From contig NZ_JABEZU010000005.1 in assembly GCF_013149785.1 (NCBI RefSeq), positions 248,001 to 312,000 on the forward strand: 64,000 bases of DNA. The letters run 5' to 3'. Source of the stretch: Isoptericola halotolerans. GTDB taxonomy: Bacteria > Actinomycetota > Actinomycetes > Actinomycetales > Cellulomonadaceae. Below are positions 44,354-54,877 of the stretch, piece by piece; within the stretch, counting starts at the first letter, position 1, and every line of letters starts with the position of its first letter. A program made the position numbers and the translations under genes. A model generated the notes under the pieces. The model ran no database searches and was not told the DNA's origin. It was given only the letters and a program-made list of their open reading frames with translations.

Positions 44354-45517
44354 TCAGTCCTCGACGTCGACCTGCCCGAGGGCGAGAGCGATCTGCAGGA
44401 CGAACGACTCACGGGCGTCGAGCGGGTCCCAGCCGGTGATCTCCGAGACCTTGCGCAGCCGGTAGCGGACGGTGTTGGGGTGGACGTACAGGCGCCGGGC
44501 GGCCGCTTCCAGGGAGCGGCCCGTGCCGAGGTAGGCCGACAGGGTGTCCAGCACGGAACCGGTGGCCTCCTGCAGCGGGCGGTAGGCCTGGGCCACCAGG
44601 ATCCTGCGCGCCGTCCGGTCACCTGTCAGGACGCGCTCGGGCAGCAGGTCGTCGGCCGGGACCGGACGCGGGGCCTGGGGCCAGGCCGGCGCGGCCGCCA
44701 GGCCCGCCAGGGCGGCGCGGGCCGACGCCGGAGTCTCGGTGATGCTCGCCACCACGGGGCCGAAGACCACCGGTCCGGGGCCGAACCGACCCAGCAGCGA
44801 ACCGGCCGCCGCCTGCAGGTCGTTCTCGCCGCCGAGCACGAGCACGAGCCGGTCCCCGTGGATGCCCACGAGGGTGTCGCCGGCAGCCCGGCGGGCAGCC
44901 CGCCGCAGGTCCGCGGTGCCGACGTCGTCGAGCCCCGACGTCGCCTCGCCGACGACCACCAGCGCCTGACCGCGCCCGCTCCACCCCAGGGCCGACACCC
45001 GCGACCGCAGGGCGTCGTCGGTGTCGCCCCGCACGATGGCGTCGACCACCAGGGCCTCCAGCCGGGCGTCCCAGGCGCCCCGCACCTCGGCGGCGCGGGC
45101 GTAGACCTCGGCCGCGGAGAAGGCGACCTCGCGCGAGTACCGCAGGACGGCCTCGCGCAGCTCGCGCTCGTAGCCGGGCGAGGCGATCTGGTCCGAGTGC
45201 GACTCGACGACGTCCACCATGAGGCGCACGAGCTGCAGCGTGTGCTGCAGCGAGATCGAGCGGGTCAGCTCCGGGGGAGCCGCGGCGAACATCTCACCGA
45301 CGCCGTGCGGAGTCTGCTTCGGGTCGGCGAACCAGGTGGCGAACGCGTTGATGCCGGTCTGGGCGACGAGCGCGACGTAGGACCGGTCCTCGGCGGGGAG
45401 CTGGCGGTACCAGACCACCTCCTCGTCGAGGCGGCGCATGGCTGCGGCGGTGAGCAGCCCGAGGCCTTCGCGGACGCGCTGGACGTTCTCGTCGCGCGAG
45501 ACGGTCGAGGTCGACAT
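44354..45517 (-). CDS. PucR-type regulator of fatty-acid synthesis (FasR-like)
   Basis: A 387-residue regulator. A GGDEF-like/CdaR middle domain (about 150-280) is followed by a C-terminal PucR helix-turn-helix, SLEAAARRLYVHPNTVRYRLRKV. Its place directly before fabD-fabH-acpP-fabF matches fasR of Streptomyces, which activates that operon. ATG at 45517 has TATCCT (45524-45529) six bases upstream and no ribosome site, so it is probably leaderless. It is divergent from the gene at 45626. Confidence 0.85.
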   Translation of the reverse strand: MSTSTVSRDENVQRVREGLGLLTAAAMRRLDEEVVWYRQLPAEDRSYVALVAQTGINAFATWFADPKQTPHGVGEMFAAAPPELTRSISLQHTLQLVRLMVDVVESHSDQIASPGYERELREAVLRYSREVAFSAAEVYARAAEVRGAWDARLEALVVDAIVRGDTDDALRSRVSALGWSGRGQALVVVGEATSGLDDVGTADLRRAARRAAGDTLVGIHGDRLVLVLGGENDLQAAAGSLLGRFGPGPVVFGPVVASITETPASARAALAGLAAAPAWPQAPRPVPADDLLPERVLTGDRTARRILVAQAYRPLQEATGSVLDTLSAYLGTGRSLEAAARRLYVHPNTVRYRLRKVSEITGWDPLDARESFVLQIALALGQVDVED

Positions 45518-45523
45518 GCGTCG

Positions 45524-45529
45524 AGGATA
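45524..45529 (-). promoter_or_regulatory. -10 hexamer of leaderless fasR-like gene
   Basis: TATCCT on the minus strand lies six bases before the ATG. Confidence 0.55.
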
Positions 45530-45625
45530 GAGCCATCGTTGTGGGGAGTGCACAAACGTCTCGCCACGGCGGGCGCCGACAGTTCTCGACCGACCTCGAC
45601 GGCGGTCACCCGATATGGTCGTGGT

Positions 45626-46321
45626 ATGGCTCTCATGCCCCGACTACGCCAGCTGCTGCGCCGGCAACGCTCGACGTCGCGCGTCGGCACCCGGCGCCCC
45701 AGCGAGACCCGTCGCTACGGCGACACCGTGCACGAGGACGCGCTGCGCGCGATGCTGCACGACGACCCCAACGATGCCCCTGCCTTCGAGGCCCTGGCCG
45801 AGCTGGTGCGCCGGCGAGCGGTGGAGCCTTCGACCGAGGACCCGCTCACCGCGCCGGAGGAGGAGGCCGACCGGCAGCAGGACGCGGACCTCGCGGTCTG
45901 GTCCCTGGCCGAGGAGCTCGCCGGGCACCCCAAGGCGTGGCGGCCGCTGCTCGAGCTCGGCAGGCTGTCCGTGGCGGAGGACCCTGAGGGCGCCGCACGC
46001 CGGTTCGCCACCGCCGCCGAGCGGGACAGGTCGGGTGCTGCCCTCGCGGAGAGCCTGCAGGTCCTGCGTGACGCCGGCATGCCGGTGGAGGCGCTCGGCC
46101 TGGGGATCGGCCACTGGCGCGTGCGGGAGCAGACGCCGGAGGTGGGCCGCCAGCTCGTGCTCGCGGCGCTGGAGGCGGAGCGGGTCTTCGAGGCCAAGCA
46201 GCACCTGTCCACCCTCGCCGAGCACCCGGACTCCTCCGCCGTGGCAGCGATGCGGGCAGAGCTCGAGCAGGCCGTCGCCGCGGCGGAGGCCACCGACCTG
46301 TCGCCCGGCTCGCCGCGGTAG
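45626..46321 (+). CDS. Tetratricopeptide-like hypothetical protein
   Basis: A 231-residue, mainly helical and charged protein, function unknown. Helical-repeat stretches include DPNDAPAFEALAELVRRRAV, HPKAWRPLLELGRLSVAEDP and PEVGRQLVLAALEAERVFEA, which look like degenerate TPR units. A basic N terminus (MALMPRLRQLLRRQR) could touch membrane or nucleic acid. ATG 45626 follows TATGGT (45614-45619) by six bases, a leaderless arrangement. Its position between the fasR-like gene and aceE is common in related actinobacteria. Confidence 0.75.
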   Translation: MALMPRLRQLLRRQRSTSRVGTRRPSETRRYGDTVHEDALRAMLHDDPNDAPAFEALAELVRRRAVEPSTEDPLTAPEEEADRQQDADLAVWSLAEELAGHPKAWRPLLELGRLSVAEDPEGAARRFATAAERDRSGAALAESLQVLRDAGMPVEALGLGIGHWRVREQTPEVGRQLVLAALEAERVFEAKQHLSTLAEHPDSSAVAAMRAELEQAVAAAEATDLSPGSPR

Positions 46322-46350
46322 ACCCGCGCTCGGGCGACGCGCCCCGGACG

Positions 46351-46392
46351 ACGGCGGCCCCCGCACCGGTGGATCGGTGCGGGGGCCGCCGT
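46351..46392. terminator. Bidirectional terminator between the TPR-like gene and aceE
   Basis: A perfect 18-bp GC-rich stem (46351-46368 with 46375-46392) has a six-base loop, between two convergent stop codons. Confidence 0.8.
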
Positions 46393-46409
46393 GTGCCGTG
46401 GTCAGGCGG

Positions 46410-49157
<2,748 letters not shown>

Positions 49158-49487
49158 CAGCAACCTCTCTCTTCTGCGGGCTGCCGCCGTGGACCGGCGA
49201 CCGCTCGTGTCAGGCGTCCCGTGCAGGGTCGGCCGCGTCGCCGGGGTCGCGACGGCGCGGGTCACCCACGGGTGGTCACTACTCATTGTGTCCTGACTTT
49301 CTCCGCCCGGACACCAGGTGGCGGTCAAGAATCCGTGATCTACGTCATGGTGAGGAGTCCGCAGTCGGTCGAAGGTGGGAGCGGGGCCGGTGGACCGGCG
49401 CGCATCACGGCTCCGCGTGCACTACCTTGACGCTCACAGGCGCACCGCAGGGTGCGCCTGACGACGACGGAAGGAACGTAGGTCCAC
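49158..49487. other. Divergent promoter region between aceE and DUF3052
   Basis: This gap of 330 bases holds no convincing gene. A 9-bp perfect hairpin with GCAG loop (49438-49446 with 49451-49459) lies in the leader of the DUF3052 gene. TACCTT near 49423 could be its -10. On the aceE side the leader is at least 129 bases long if transcription starts near 49286. Confidence 0.5.
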
Positions 49488-49892
49488 GTGGGACAGCAGG
49501 CGGACAACCCGGCCGAGCGCTTCGGGTTCACCACCGGTCAGGTCGTGCAGGAGTTCGGGTGGGACGACGACGTGGACGAGCCTCTGCGTGACGCGCTCGA
49601 GGGCGTCATCGGCGGCGAGCTCGTGGACGAGGACTACGACGACGTGATCGACGGCGTCGTCGTGTGGTGGCGCAAGGAGGACGGCGACCTGACGGACATG
49701 CTGGTGGACGTCCAGACGGCGCTCGACGACGGTGGCAACGTCTGGCTGCTCACCCGCAAGCCGCGTCGTGAGGGCCACGTGGCGCACGACGAGATCATGG
49801 AGGCCGCCAGCACGGCCGGCCTGCACGCGACCAGCACCTTCGCGGCCGGCGAGGACTGGTCCGCCACGCGGCTGGCGGCCAGCGGCCGGTAG
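49488..49892 (+). CDS. DUF3052 family protein
   Basis: A 134-residue acidic protein of an actinobacterial family with unknown function. FGFTTGQVVQEFGWDDDVDE near the N terminus and VVWWRKEDGDLTDMLVD in the middle are typical. It starts at GTG 49488 with AAGGAA twelve bases upstream. The pairing with aceE is conserved among actinobacteria. The peroxiredoxin gene follows after five bases. Confidence 0.88.
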   Translation: MGQQADNPAERFGFTTGQVVQEFGWDDDVDEPLRDALEGVIGGELVDEDYDDVIDGVVVWWRKEDGDLTDMLVDVQTALDDGGNVWLLTRKPRREGHVAHDEIMEAASTAGLHATSTFAAGEDWSATRLAASGR

Positions 49893-49897
49893 ACCCG

Positions 49898-50362
49898 ATG
49901 GACGGCACCGCCCCGCGCGCCGGCGACCCGGCTCCGGACCTCACGCTGCCCGACACGCACGGTACGCCCACGCACCTCGCCGACCTTCGCGGCGAGAGCG
50001 TGCTCGTGGTGTTCTTCCCGTTCGCCTTCTCCGGGACCTGCACCGGGGAGCTGCGCGAGCTGCACGAGAACGTCGAGGACTTCGAGGCTGCCGGTGTGCG
50101 CCTCCTGGCGGTCTCGACCGACCCGGTGTTCGCGCTCAAGGCGTGGCACGAGGTCGAGGGGTTCGGGTTCGACCTGCTCAGCGACTTCTGGCCGCACGGC
50201 GCCGCCGCGCGTGCCTACGGGATCTTCGACGAGTCCTCCGGGCACGCCCTCCGTGGCTCCTTCCTGATCGACGCTGACGGCATCGTGCGCTGGTCGGTGG
50301 TCCGCCCGCGCGGCCGCCGACGTGACCTCGAGGACTACCGGGCGGCGCTCGCGGAGCTGTGA
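49898..50362 (+). CDS. AhpE-like peroxiredoxin
   Basis: A 154-residue thioredoxin-fold peroxidase. The active-site segment FPFAFSGTCTGELRELHEN carries peroxidatic Cys48, and no resolving Cys is present, so it is a 1-Cys type. LLSDFWPHGAAARAYGIFDE and RGSFLIDADGIVRW match mycobacterial AhpE. It probably reduces peroxides and peroxynitrite with mycothiol/mycoredoxin. It is five bases after the DUF3052 gene, so joint transcription is likely. Confidence 0.92.
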   Translation: MDGTAPRAGDPAPDLTLPDTHGTPTHLADLRGESVLVVFFPFAFSGTCTGELRELHENVEDFEAAGVRLLAVSTDPVFALKAWHEVEGFGFDLLSDFWPHGAAARAYGIFDESSGHALRGSFLIDADGIVRWSVVRPRGRRRDLEDYRAALAEL

Positions 50363-50436
50363 GCCCACCGGCGCGGTAGGCGCGCCGCCGTCGAGCCTGT
50401 CGGCGGGCATCGTTCGAGCCGGGCCCCGGGGCCCGG

Positions 50437-50442
50437 TATCCT
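50437..50442 (+). promoter_or_regulatory. -10 hexamer before tRNA-Val
   Basis: TATCCT lies 38 bases before the first base of tRNA-Val. Confidence 0.4.
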
Positions 50443-50480
50443 TTCCTGCGCTGCCGGGGTCGCCGCCCCCGGGGTAGCGA

Positions 50481-50557
50481 GGGCCTGTAGCTCAGTTGGT
50501 CAGAGCGCCACGTTTACACCGTGGATGTCGGGGGTTCGAGTCCCTCCGGGCCCACCA
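50481..50557 (+). tRNA. tRNA-Val (TAC), CCA encoded
   Basis: The acceptor stem GGGCCTG pairs with CGGGCCC (one G-U). The anticodon loop TTTACAC gives anticodon TAC, and the T arm with TTCGAGT is intact. The discriminator is A and the 3' CCA is encoded. Confidence 0.96.
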
Positions 50558-50916
50558 CGTGCGAGGACGCGCTCCGTCCTGCCGTGTCGCTTCGGCAAGC
50601 ACGGCTCGTCAGGCGAGGCGGCGGGCGTGCGACTCACGATCGGCCGAGGGCTCGCCCTCGTGGGTGGCCAGGAACGCCTCGTGCAGCGCTGCGCTGGTGA
50701 GCGGGCGTACGACGGCGTCCTCGACTTCGCCTGGTCGTTCTCGGCTGTGTCGCGCTCGCGGCCTTCCCTCTGTCCCCGCTCGCGGCGGGGGGACCTCTGG
50801 CCTCGTGAACCAGGACCAACGGCCCTGTCCGGACACGGGTGTCCCTGCCACGGTGGAACCACCAGCTGATCCTCCGGCGCCGGTGGAGCGCCACCTCGAG
50901 CAGAGAGCCGAGCATC
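50558..50916. other. Intergenic region with a possible gene remnant
   Basis: This stretch of 359 bases between tRNA-Val and the flavodoxin gene has no convincing intact gene. On the minus strand, bases 50609-50725 read with coding-like codon choice (RPLTSAALHEAFLATHEGEP...SHARRLA, ending at TGA). Upstream of that the frame turns to unlikely Arg/Gly-rich sequence with no start or ribosome site. It may be the end of a decayed gene. No hairpin or promoter stands out. Confidence 0.35.
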
Positions 50917-51441
50917 ATGTCCGCACTGGTGGTCTACGAGTCCAGCTTCGGCAACACCGCCCTCGTGGCACGTGCCGTCGGCGACGGGATCGCCGAACGC
51001 ATGCCGGTGCGCGTGCGGTCGGTCGACAGCATCGGCGATGCGGGGGTCGACGGAGCAGACCTGGTCGTCATCGGTGGTCCCACCCATGCCTTCGGCATGA
51101 GCAGGCCCCAGACACGGCAGGACGCGCGGGAGCGGCTGGGCGACCAGCCGACGGCGTCACCGGGGATCCGGGAGTGGATCGACGGGCTCCGCCCGGACCA
51201 GGAGATCGCTCTCTACGCGACCTTCGACACCCGCGTGGAGAAGGTGCGTCATCTGCCCGGCTCGGCGGCGCACTCCGCGGCGCGGGCGCTCCGTCGCGAC
51301 GGGCATCGCATCCTCGACCGCGGTGCGTCGTTCTACGTCGCCGGCCTCGAGGGTCCCTTGCTGCCGCACGAACGGGAGCGGGCACGCGAGTGGGGCGAGC
51401 TGCTGGCGCACCGGGCGCAGCAGATGCTGGCGCGGGCCTGA
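50917..51441 (+). CDS. Flavodoxin-like protein
   Basis: A 174-residue FMN-binding protein. ALVVYESSFGNTALVARAVGDG near the N terminus is the phosphate loop of flavodoxin, and LVVIGGPTHAFGMSRPQTR contacts the flavin ring. The start is ATG 50917. No redox partner is adjacent; the electron donor and acceptor are unknown. It converges with the SRPBCC gene with 14 bases between stops. Confidence 0.88.
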   Translation: MSALVVYESSFGNTALVARAVGDGIAERMPVRVRSVDSIGDAGVDGADLVVIGGPTHAFGMSRPQTRQDARERLGDQPTASPGIREWIDGLRPDQEIALYATFDTRVEKVRHLPGSAAHSAARALRRDGHRILDRGASFYVAGLEGPLLPHERERAREWGELLAHRAQQMLARA

Positions 51442-51455
51442 CGGTCGCGAGGCCC

Positions 51456-51908
51456 TCACGCAGCGCGCCGGACGAGCGCCGCGAGGTGCGCGTTGCGCTG
51501 CCGGATCAGCCGACGCAGGGAGGGGACCAGCACCAGTCGCTCGGCGAGGTGCCCGAGCATCGGGGAGGCGACGGTGATGGTGTCCGTCATGCGCGTCGCG
51601 CCGGCGTCGTCGGTGAACTCGTGCTCGTGGACGAAGCTGCCGAAAGGGCCCGACACCTGCTCGTCGACGAACCGCCGCGGCCGGTCCAGCGCTGTGACCT
51701 GCACGGTCATGCGGAACCAGATGCCGAGGTGTCGTGCTCGCCACGTGACGGTCTCACCCAGCCCGATGCTGCCGCGGACGACGCCCGCGACCGCGCGCTC
51801 GCTGGACGCCGCCATGGAGTCGACGTGCGCGTCGATGCTCAGCGAGGCGTCGAAGAGCGCCTCGGGCGCGCACGGGCACCGGGTGACGATCTCGAAGGTC
51901 GTGGGCAC
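51456..51908 (-). CDS. SRPBCC (START-like) family protein
   Basis: A 150-residue beta-helix-grip protein. It opens VPTTFEIVTRCPCAPEALFD, and contains ALDRPRRFVDEQVSGPFGSFVHEHEF, typical of the SRPBCC/polyketide-cyclase superfamily that binds lipids or other hydrophobic ligands. GTG at 51908 with a -10-like CACGAT six bases upstream is preferred to more distal codons, which give basic, unlikely sequence. The neighbouring fadD-transporter pair makes a lipid ligand plausible but unproven. Confidence 0.8.
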   Translation of the reverse strand: MPTTFEIVTRCPCAPEALFDASLSIDAHVDSMAASSERAVAGVVRGSIGLGETVTWRARHLGIWFRMTVQVTALDRPRRFVDEQVSGPFGSFVHEHEFTDDAGATRMTDTITVASPMLGHLAERLVLVPSLRRLIRQRNAHLAALVRRAA

Positions 51909-51979
51909 CGGTGCATCGTGGCACACGACGTGACGTCGGGGGCGTTCCGCCGTCGAAGCCGTTCTGGCATACTCGCGGC

Positions 51980-52114
51980 ATGCAACGTCGCAGGTGGTCG
52001 AGCCGTGCTCGGACGAGATGGTCATGGTCGCCCGTCGGCGACGCGCCATCATGGCCAGACCCAGGCCCAGACCGCGTGCGTGAGCGCGCGATCAGCGGGG
52101 ACGGCCGACCATGA
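51980..52114 (+). CDS. Possible 44-codon leader frame coupled to fadD
   Basis: An ATG six bases after a -10-like CATACT (51968-51973) opens a frame of 44 codons. It ends in an ATGA overlap with the fadD start. The product (MQRRRWSSRARTRWSWS...) is Arg/Trp-rich and its third codon positions are not strongly GC-biased, so it may be translated for coupling rather than for a functional peptide, or not at all. Confidence 0.3.
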   Translation: MQRRRWSSRARTRWSWSPVGDAPSWPDPGPDRVRERAISGDGRP

Positions 52115-53865
52115 GCGCGGCTCCCTGGCACCGGTACTACCCGGACGGCACCTCGCCCGAGATCGACGAGCTGGCAGCCCGCCACGTGCCGGAGCTGTTG
52201 GGTGCCTCCGCCGCCGAGGACCCCGCGGCGGTCGCCTTCACCCAGTGCATGCCCAACGGCATGAACGGCTCGCTCCGCTACAGCGAGGTCGAGCGGCTCT
52301 CCGACCAGTTCGCGGTGTACCTGCGGGAGGTCGTCGGGCTGGTGGCCGGGGACCGTGTCGCGGTGCAGCTGCCCAACTGCCTCAGCTATCCGGTGGTGGC
52401 CTTCGGGATCCTCAAGGCCGGTTGTGTGCTGGTCAACACCAACCCCCTGTACACGGCGTCGGAGATGACGCACCAGTTCAGCGACTCCGGGGCCCGGGCG
52501 CTGGTCATCATCGACATGTTCGCGGACCGGCTGCCGAAGGCGCTCGCCTCGACCGGCATCGAGACCGTGGTCACGGTCCGGATCTCGGAGTTCTTCCCTG
52601 CCGTCGTCGCCGGCATCATCCGTGCCACCCAGCGCTACTGGAGCCGGTCCCTCCCACCCGTGAGCGTCGCGCACACGCCTCTGCGCGACGCCCTGGAGGC
52701 CGGCCGCGAGCGGATCGACGAGGGCGCCGCAGGCCCCGCGGCGTATCTCGAAGGGGTCGGACCCGACACGCTGGCCGTGCTGCAGTACACGGGCGGCACC
52801 ACCGGCGTCTCCAAGGGGGCGATGCTGTCGCACGGGAATCTGGTGGCCAACACCGCTCAGATGCTCGCGATGTGCGGCACCCATCTGCGCCGTGGCGAGG
52901 AGACCGTGCTCACCGCGCTGCCGCTGTACCACGTGTTCGCCTTCACGGTGAATCTCATCGGCTTCTACCACATGCGAGGAAGGAACATCCTCGTCCCGTC
53001 CCCCCGACCTCCCAGCAACCTCAAGCGGGCCTTCGAGAACTACCGGATCACCTGGCTCACCGGCGTCAACACGCTGTTCAACGCGTTGCTCAACGAGCGA
53101 TGGTTCCTCGACTACCCGCCCCGCAGCCTGCGGGCCTCGGCCGCCGGCGGCATGGCGCTGCACCAGCCGGTCGCCGAGCGTTGGCGCGAGGTCACCGGCA
53201 CCCCCATCGTGGAGGGGTACGGCCTGACAGAGACCTCCCCGGTGCTGACCTTCAACCCGCTCGGTGGCACCGTCAAGGACGGCACGATCGGTATCCCCGT
53301 GCCCTCGACGACCGTCCGCTGCATCGACGACGCGGGCAACGTGCTTCCCGCGGGCGAGCCGGGAGAGCTGGTGGCACGGGGGCCACAGATCATGCAGGGG
53401 TACTGGCAGCGTGCTGACGAGACCGAGCACGCGCTGGTCGACGGCTGGCTGCACACCGGGGACATCGGCGAGATGGACGACGACGGCTACTTCCGGATCG
53501 TCGACCGCAAGAAGGACATGGTGCTGGTCAGCGGTTTCAACGTGTACCCCAACGAGGTCGAGGAGTGCATCGCGGCCATGCCGACCGTGCGTGAGGCGGG
53601 CGTGATCGGAGTGCCCGACCCGAAGACGGGAGAGGCGGTGCGTGCCTATGTCGTCGCCGATGATCCCGCACCGTCGCCGGACGAGATCGTCGCGCACTGC
53701 CGCGAGAGCTTGGCGGCCTACAAGGTGCCGCGGAGCATCGAGTTCCGCGACGAGCTGCCCAAGAGCCCGATCGGCAAGATCCTGCGCAAGGAGCTGCGCA
53801 CCGACCCCGGACCTGCCACGACGTCGACGAACGACCCCGGCTCCGAGGAGGCGTCACCGCGATGA
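52111..53865 (+). CDS. Long-chain acyl-CoA ligase / AMP-binding enzyme
   Basis: A 584-residue adenylating enzyme of the FadD class. The P-loop LQYTGGTTGVSKGAM (224-238), EGYGLTETSP (A5), GWLHTGDIGEMDDDGYF (A7) and RKKDMVLVSGFNVYPNEVEE (A8) are complete. The C-terminal SPIGKILRKELR holds the catalytic Lys. It turns a carboxylic acid into its CoA ester through acyl-AMP. ATG 52111 has GGGGAC eight bases upstream. The overlap with the BASS transporter gene (ATGA) suggests that acid uptake and activation are linked. Confidence 0.9.
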   Translation: MSAAPWHRYYPDGTSPEIDELAARHVPELLGASAAEDPAAVAFTQCMPNGMNGSLRYSEVERLSDQFAVYLREVVGLVAGDRVAVQLPNCLSYPVVAFGILKAGCVLVNTNPLYTASEMTHQFSDSGARALVIIDMFADRLPKALASTGIETVVTVRISEFFPAVVAGIIRATQRYWSRSLPPVSVAHTPLRDALEAGRERIDEGAAGPAAYLEGVGPDTLAVLQYTGGTTGVSKGAMLSHGNLVANTAQMLAMCGTHLRRGEETVLTALPLYHVFAFTVNLIGFYHMRGRNILVPSPRPPSNLKRAFENYRITWLTGVNTLFNALLNERWFLDYPPRSLRASAAGGMALHQPVAERWREVTGTPIVEGYGLTETSPVLTFNPLGGTVKDGTIGIPVPSTTVRCIDDAGNVLPAGEPGELVARGPQIMQGYWQRADETEHALVDGWLHTGDIGEMDDDGYFRIVDRKKDMVLVSGFNVYPNEVEECIAAMPTVREAGVIGVPDPKTGEAVRAYVVADDPAPSPDEIVAHCRESLAAYKVPRSIEFRDELPKSPIGKILRKELRTDPGPATTSTNDPGSEEASPR

Positions 53866-54833
53866 GCACGCCGCTGCACACGCTCGCCACCCAGGTGGTA
53901 CCCCCTGCGGACCACGAGGTGGTCACCCAGTTCGAGCAGGTCATCCTGATCGTGCTGGTCTTCGTGATCATGTTCGGCCTCGGTGCGGGCCTGACACCGC
54001 GAGACTTCACCTCCGCGCTCCGCCGCCCCTGGGGCCTGATCATCGCGTGGCTCACCCAGTTCGGGATCATGCCGTTGCTCGCCTTCCTCCTGGTGCTCGG
54101 GTTGATCCTGCAGCTGCCGAGCGAGGTCGCCGCCCCCCTGGCCCTGGGCGCCCTGCTGATGGGCGCCGTGCCGGCCGGGACCACGTCGAACATCTTCACC
54201 TACTTCTCCAAGGGCAACCTCGGCCTGAGCGTCATGATGACGACCAACTCGACGTTGTGGGCCCTGCTCATGACGCCGCTGATGCTGTACCTGTACGGCA
54301 CGCGGTTCATGCCGGCCGGTCTGGACCTGCAGATACCGATCGCCAACATCATCATCACGCTCGTGGTCATGCTGGTGCCCGTGGCGCTGGCCATGGTGAT
54401 CCGCCGCTACTACCCCAACGTCGGTGCGGTGATGGAGCTGATGGGGGGCTTCTTCGGGCTGTTCTTCATCGTCTTCCTCGTGGTGACCTGGGTGCCCCGC
54501 AACTGGGTGCTGCTGTCGGGGACCTCGTGGCAGGTCTACGCGGTGACGATCTGCCTGGGTCTCTTCGGCATCGCGGTGGCGTACGGGATCGCGCGTGCGA
54601 TCAAGATGCACCCGAAGGACGCACGGACCGTCGGGCTCGAGACCGGTATCCAGAACGGCCCGCTCGCCATCGCGATCATCCTGCTCAGCTTTCCTGCCAG
54701 CCCACAGCTGGGCCTGCTGCTGCTCGTGCCCGCGCTGTACTCGTTGTTCATCGTGATCGTGGCGACTTTCGTCACCCTGTACTTCCGTCGCGCCAACCTC
54801 GCCGAGGAGCAGAAGATCCCGAGCCTGCTGTGA
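53862..54833 (+). CDS. Bile acid:sodium symporter (BASS) family transporter
   Basis: A 323-residue membrane protein with about nine to ten helices. Family-type segments are FGLGAGLTPRDF, LGALLMGAVPAGTTSNIFTYFSKGNLGLSV (sodium-site crossover region) and ETGIQNGPLAIAII. BASS carriers move bile acids, 2-oxo acids, pantoate or other organic anions with sodium. It overlaps fadD by four bases. The pair may take up and activate one carboxylic acid (a fatty, steroid or aromatic acid). Confidence 0.88.
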   Translation: MSTPLHTLATQVVPPADHEVVTQFEQVILIVLVFVIMFGLGAGLTPRDFTSALRRPWGLIIAWLTQFGIMPLLAFLLVLGLILQLPSEVAAPLALGALLMGAVPAGTTSNIFTYFSKGNLGLSVMMTTNSTLWALLMTPLMLYLYGTRFMPAGLDLQIPIANIIITLVVMLVPVALAMVIRRYYPNVGAVMELMGGFFGLFFIVFLVVTWVPRNWVLLSGTSWQVYAVTICLGLFGIAVAYGIARAIKMHPKDARTVGLETGIQNGPLAIAIILLSFPASPQLGLLLLVPALYSLFIVIVATFVTLYFRRANLAEEQKIPSLL

Positions 54834-54877
54834 GCACTCCGGCGTCACCCAGCGTGCGCTGCTGGGCGTACTGACAG

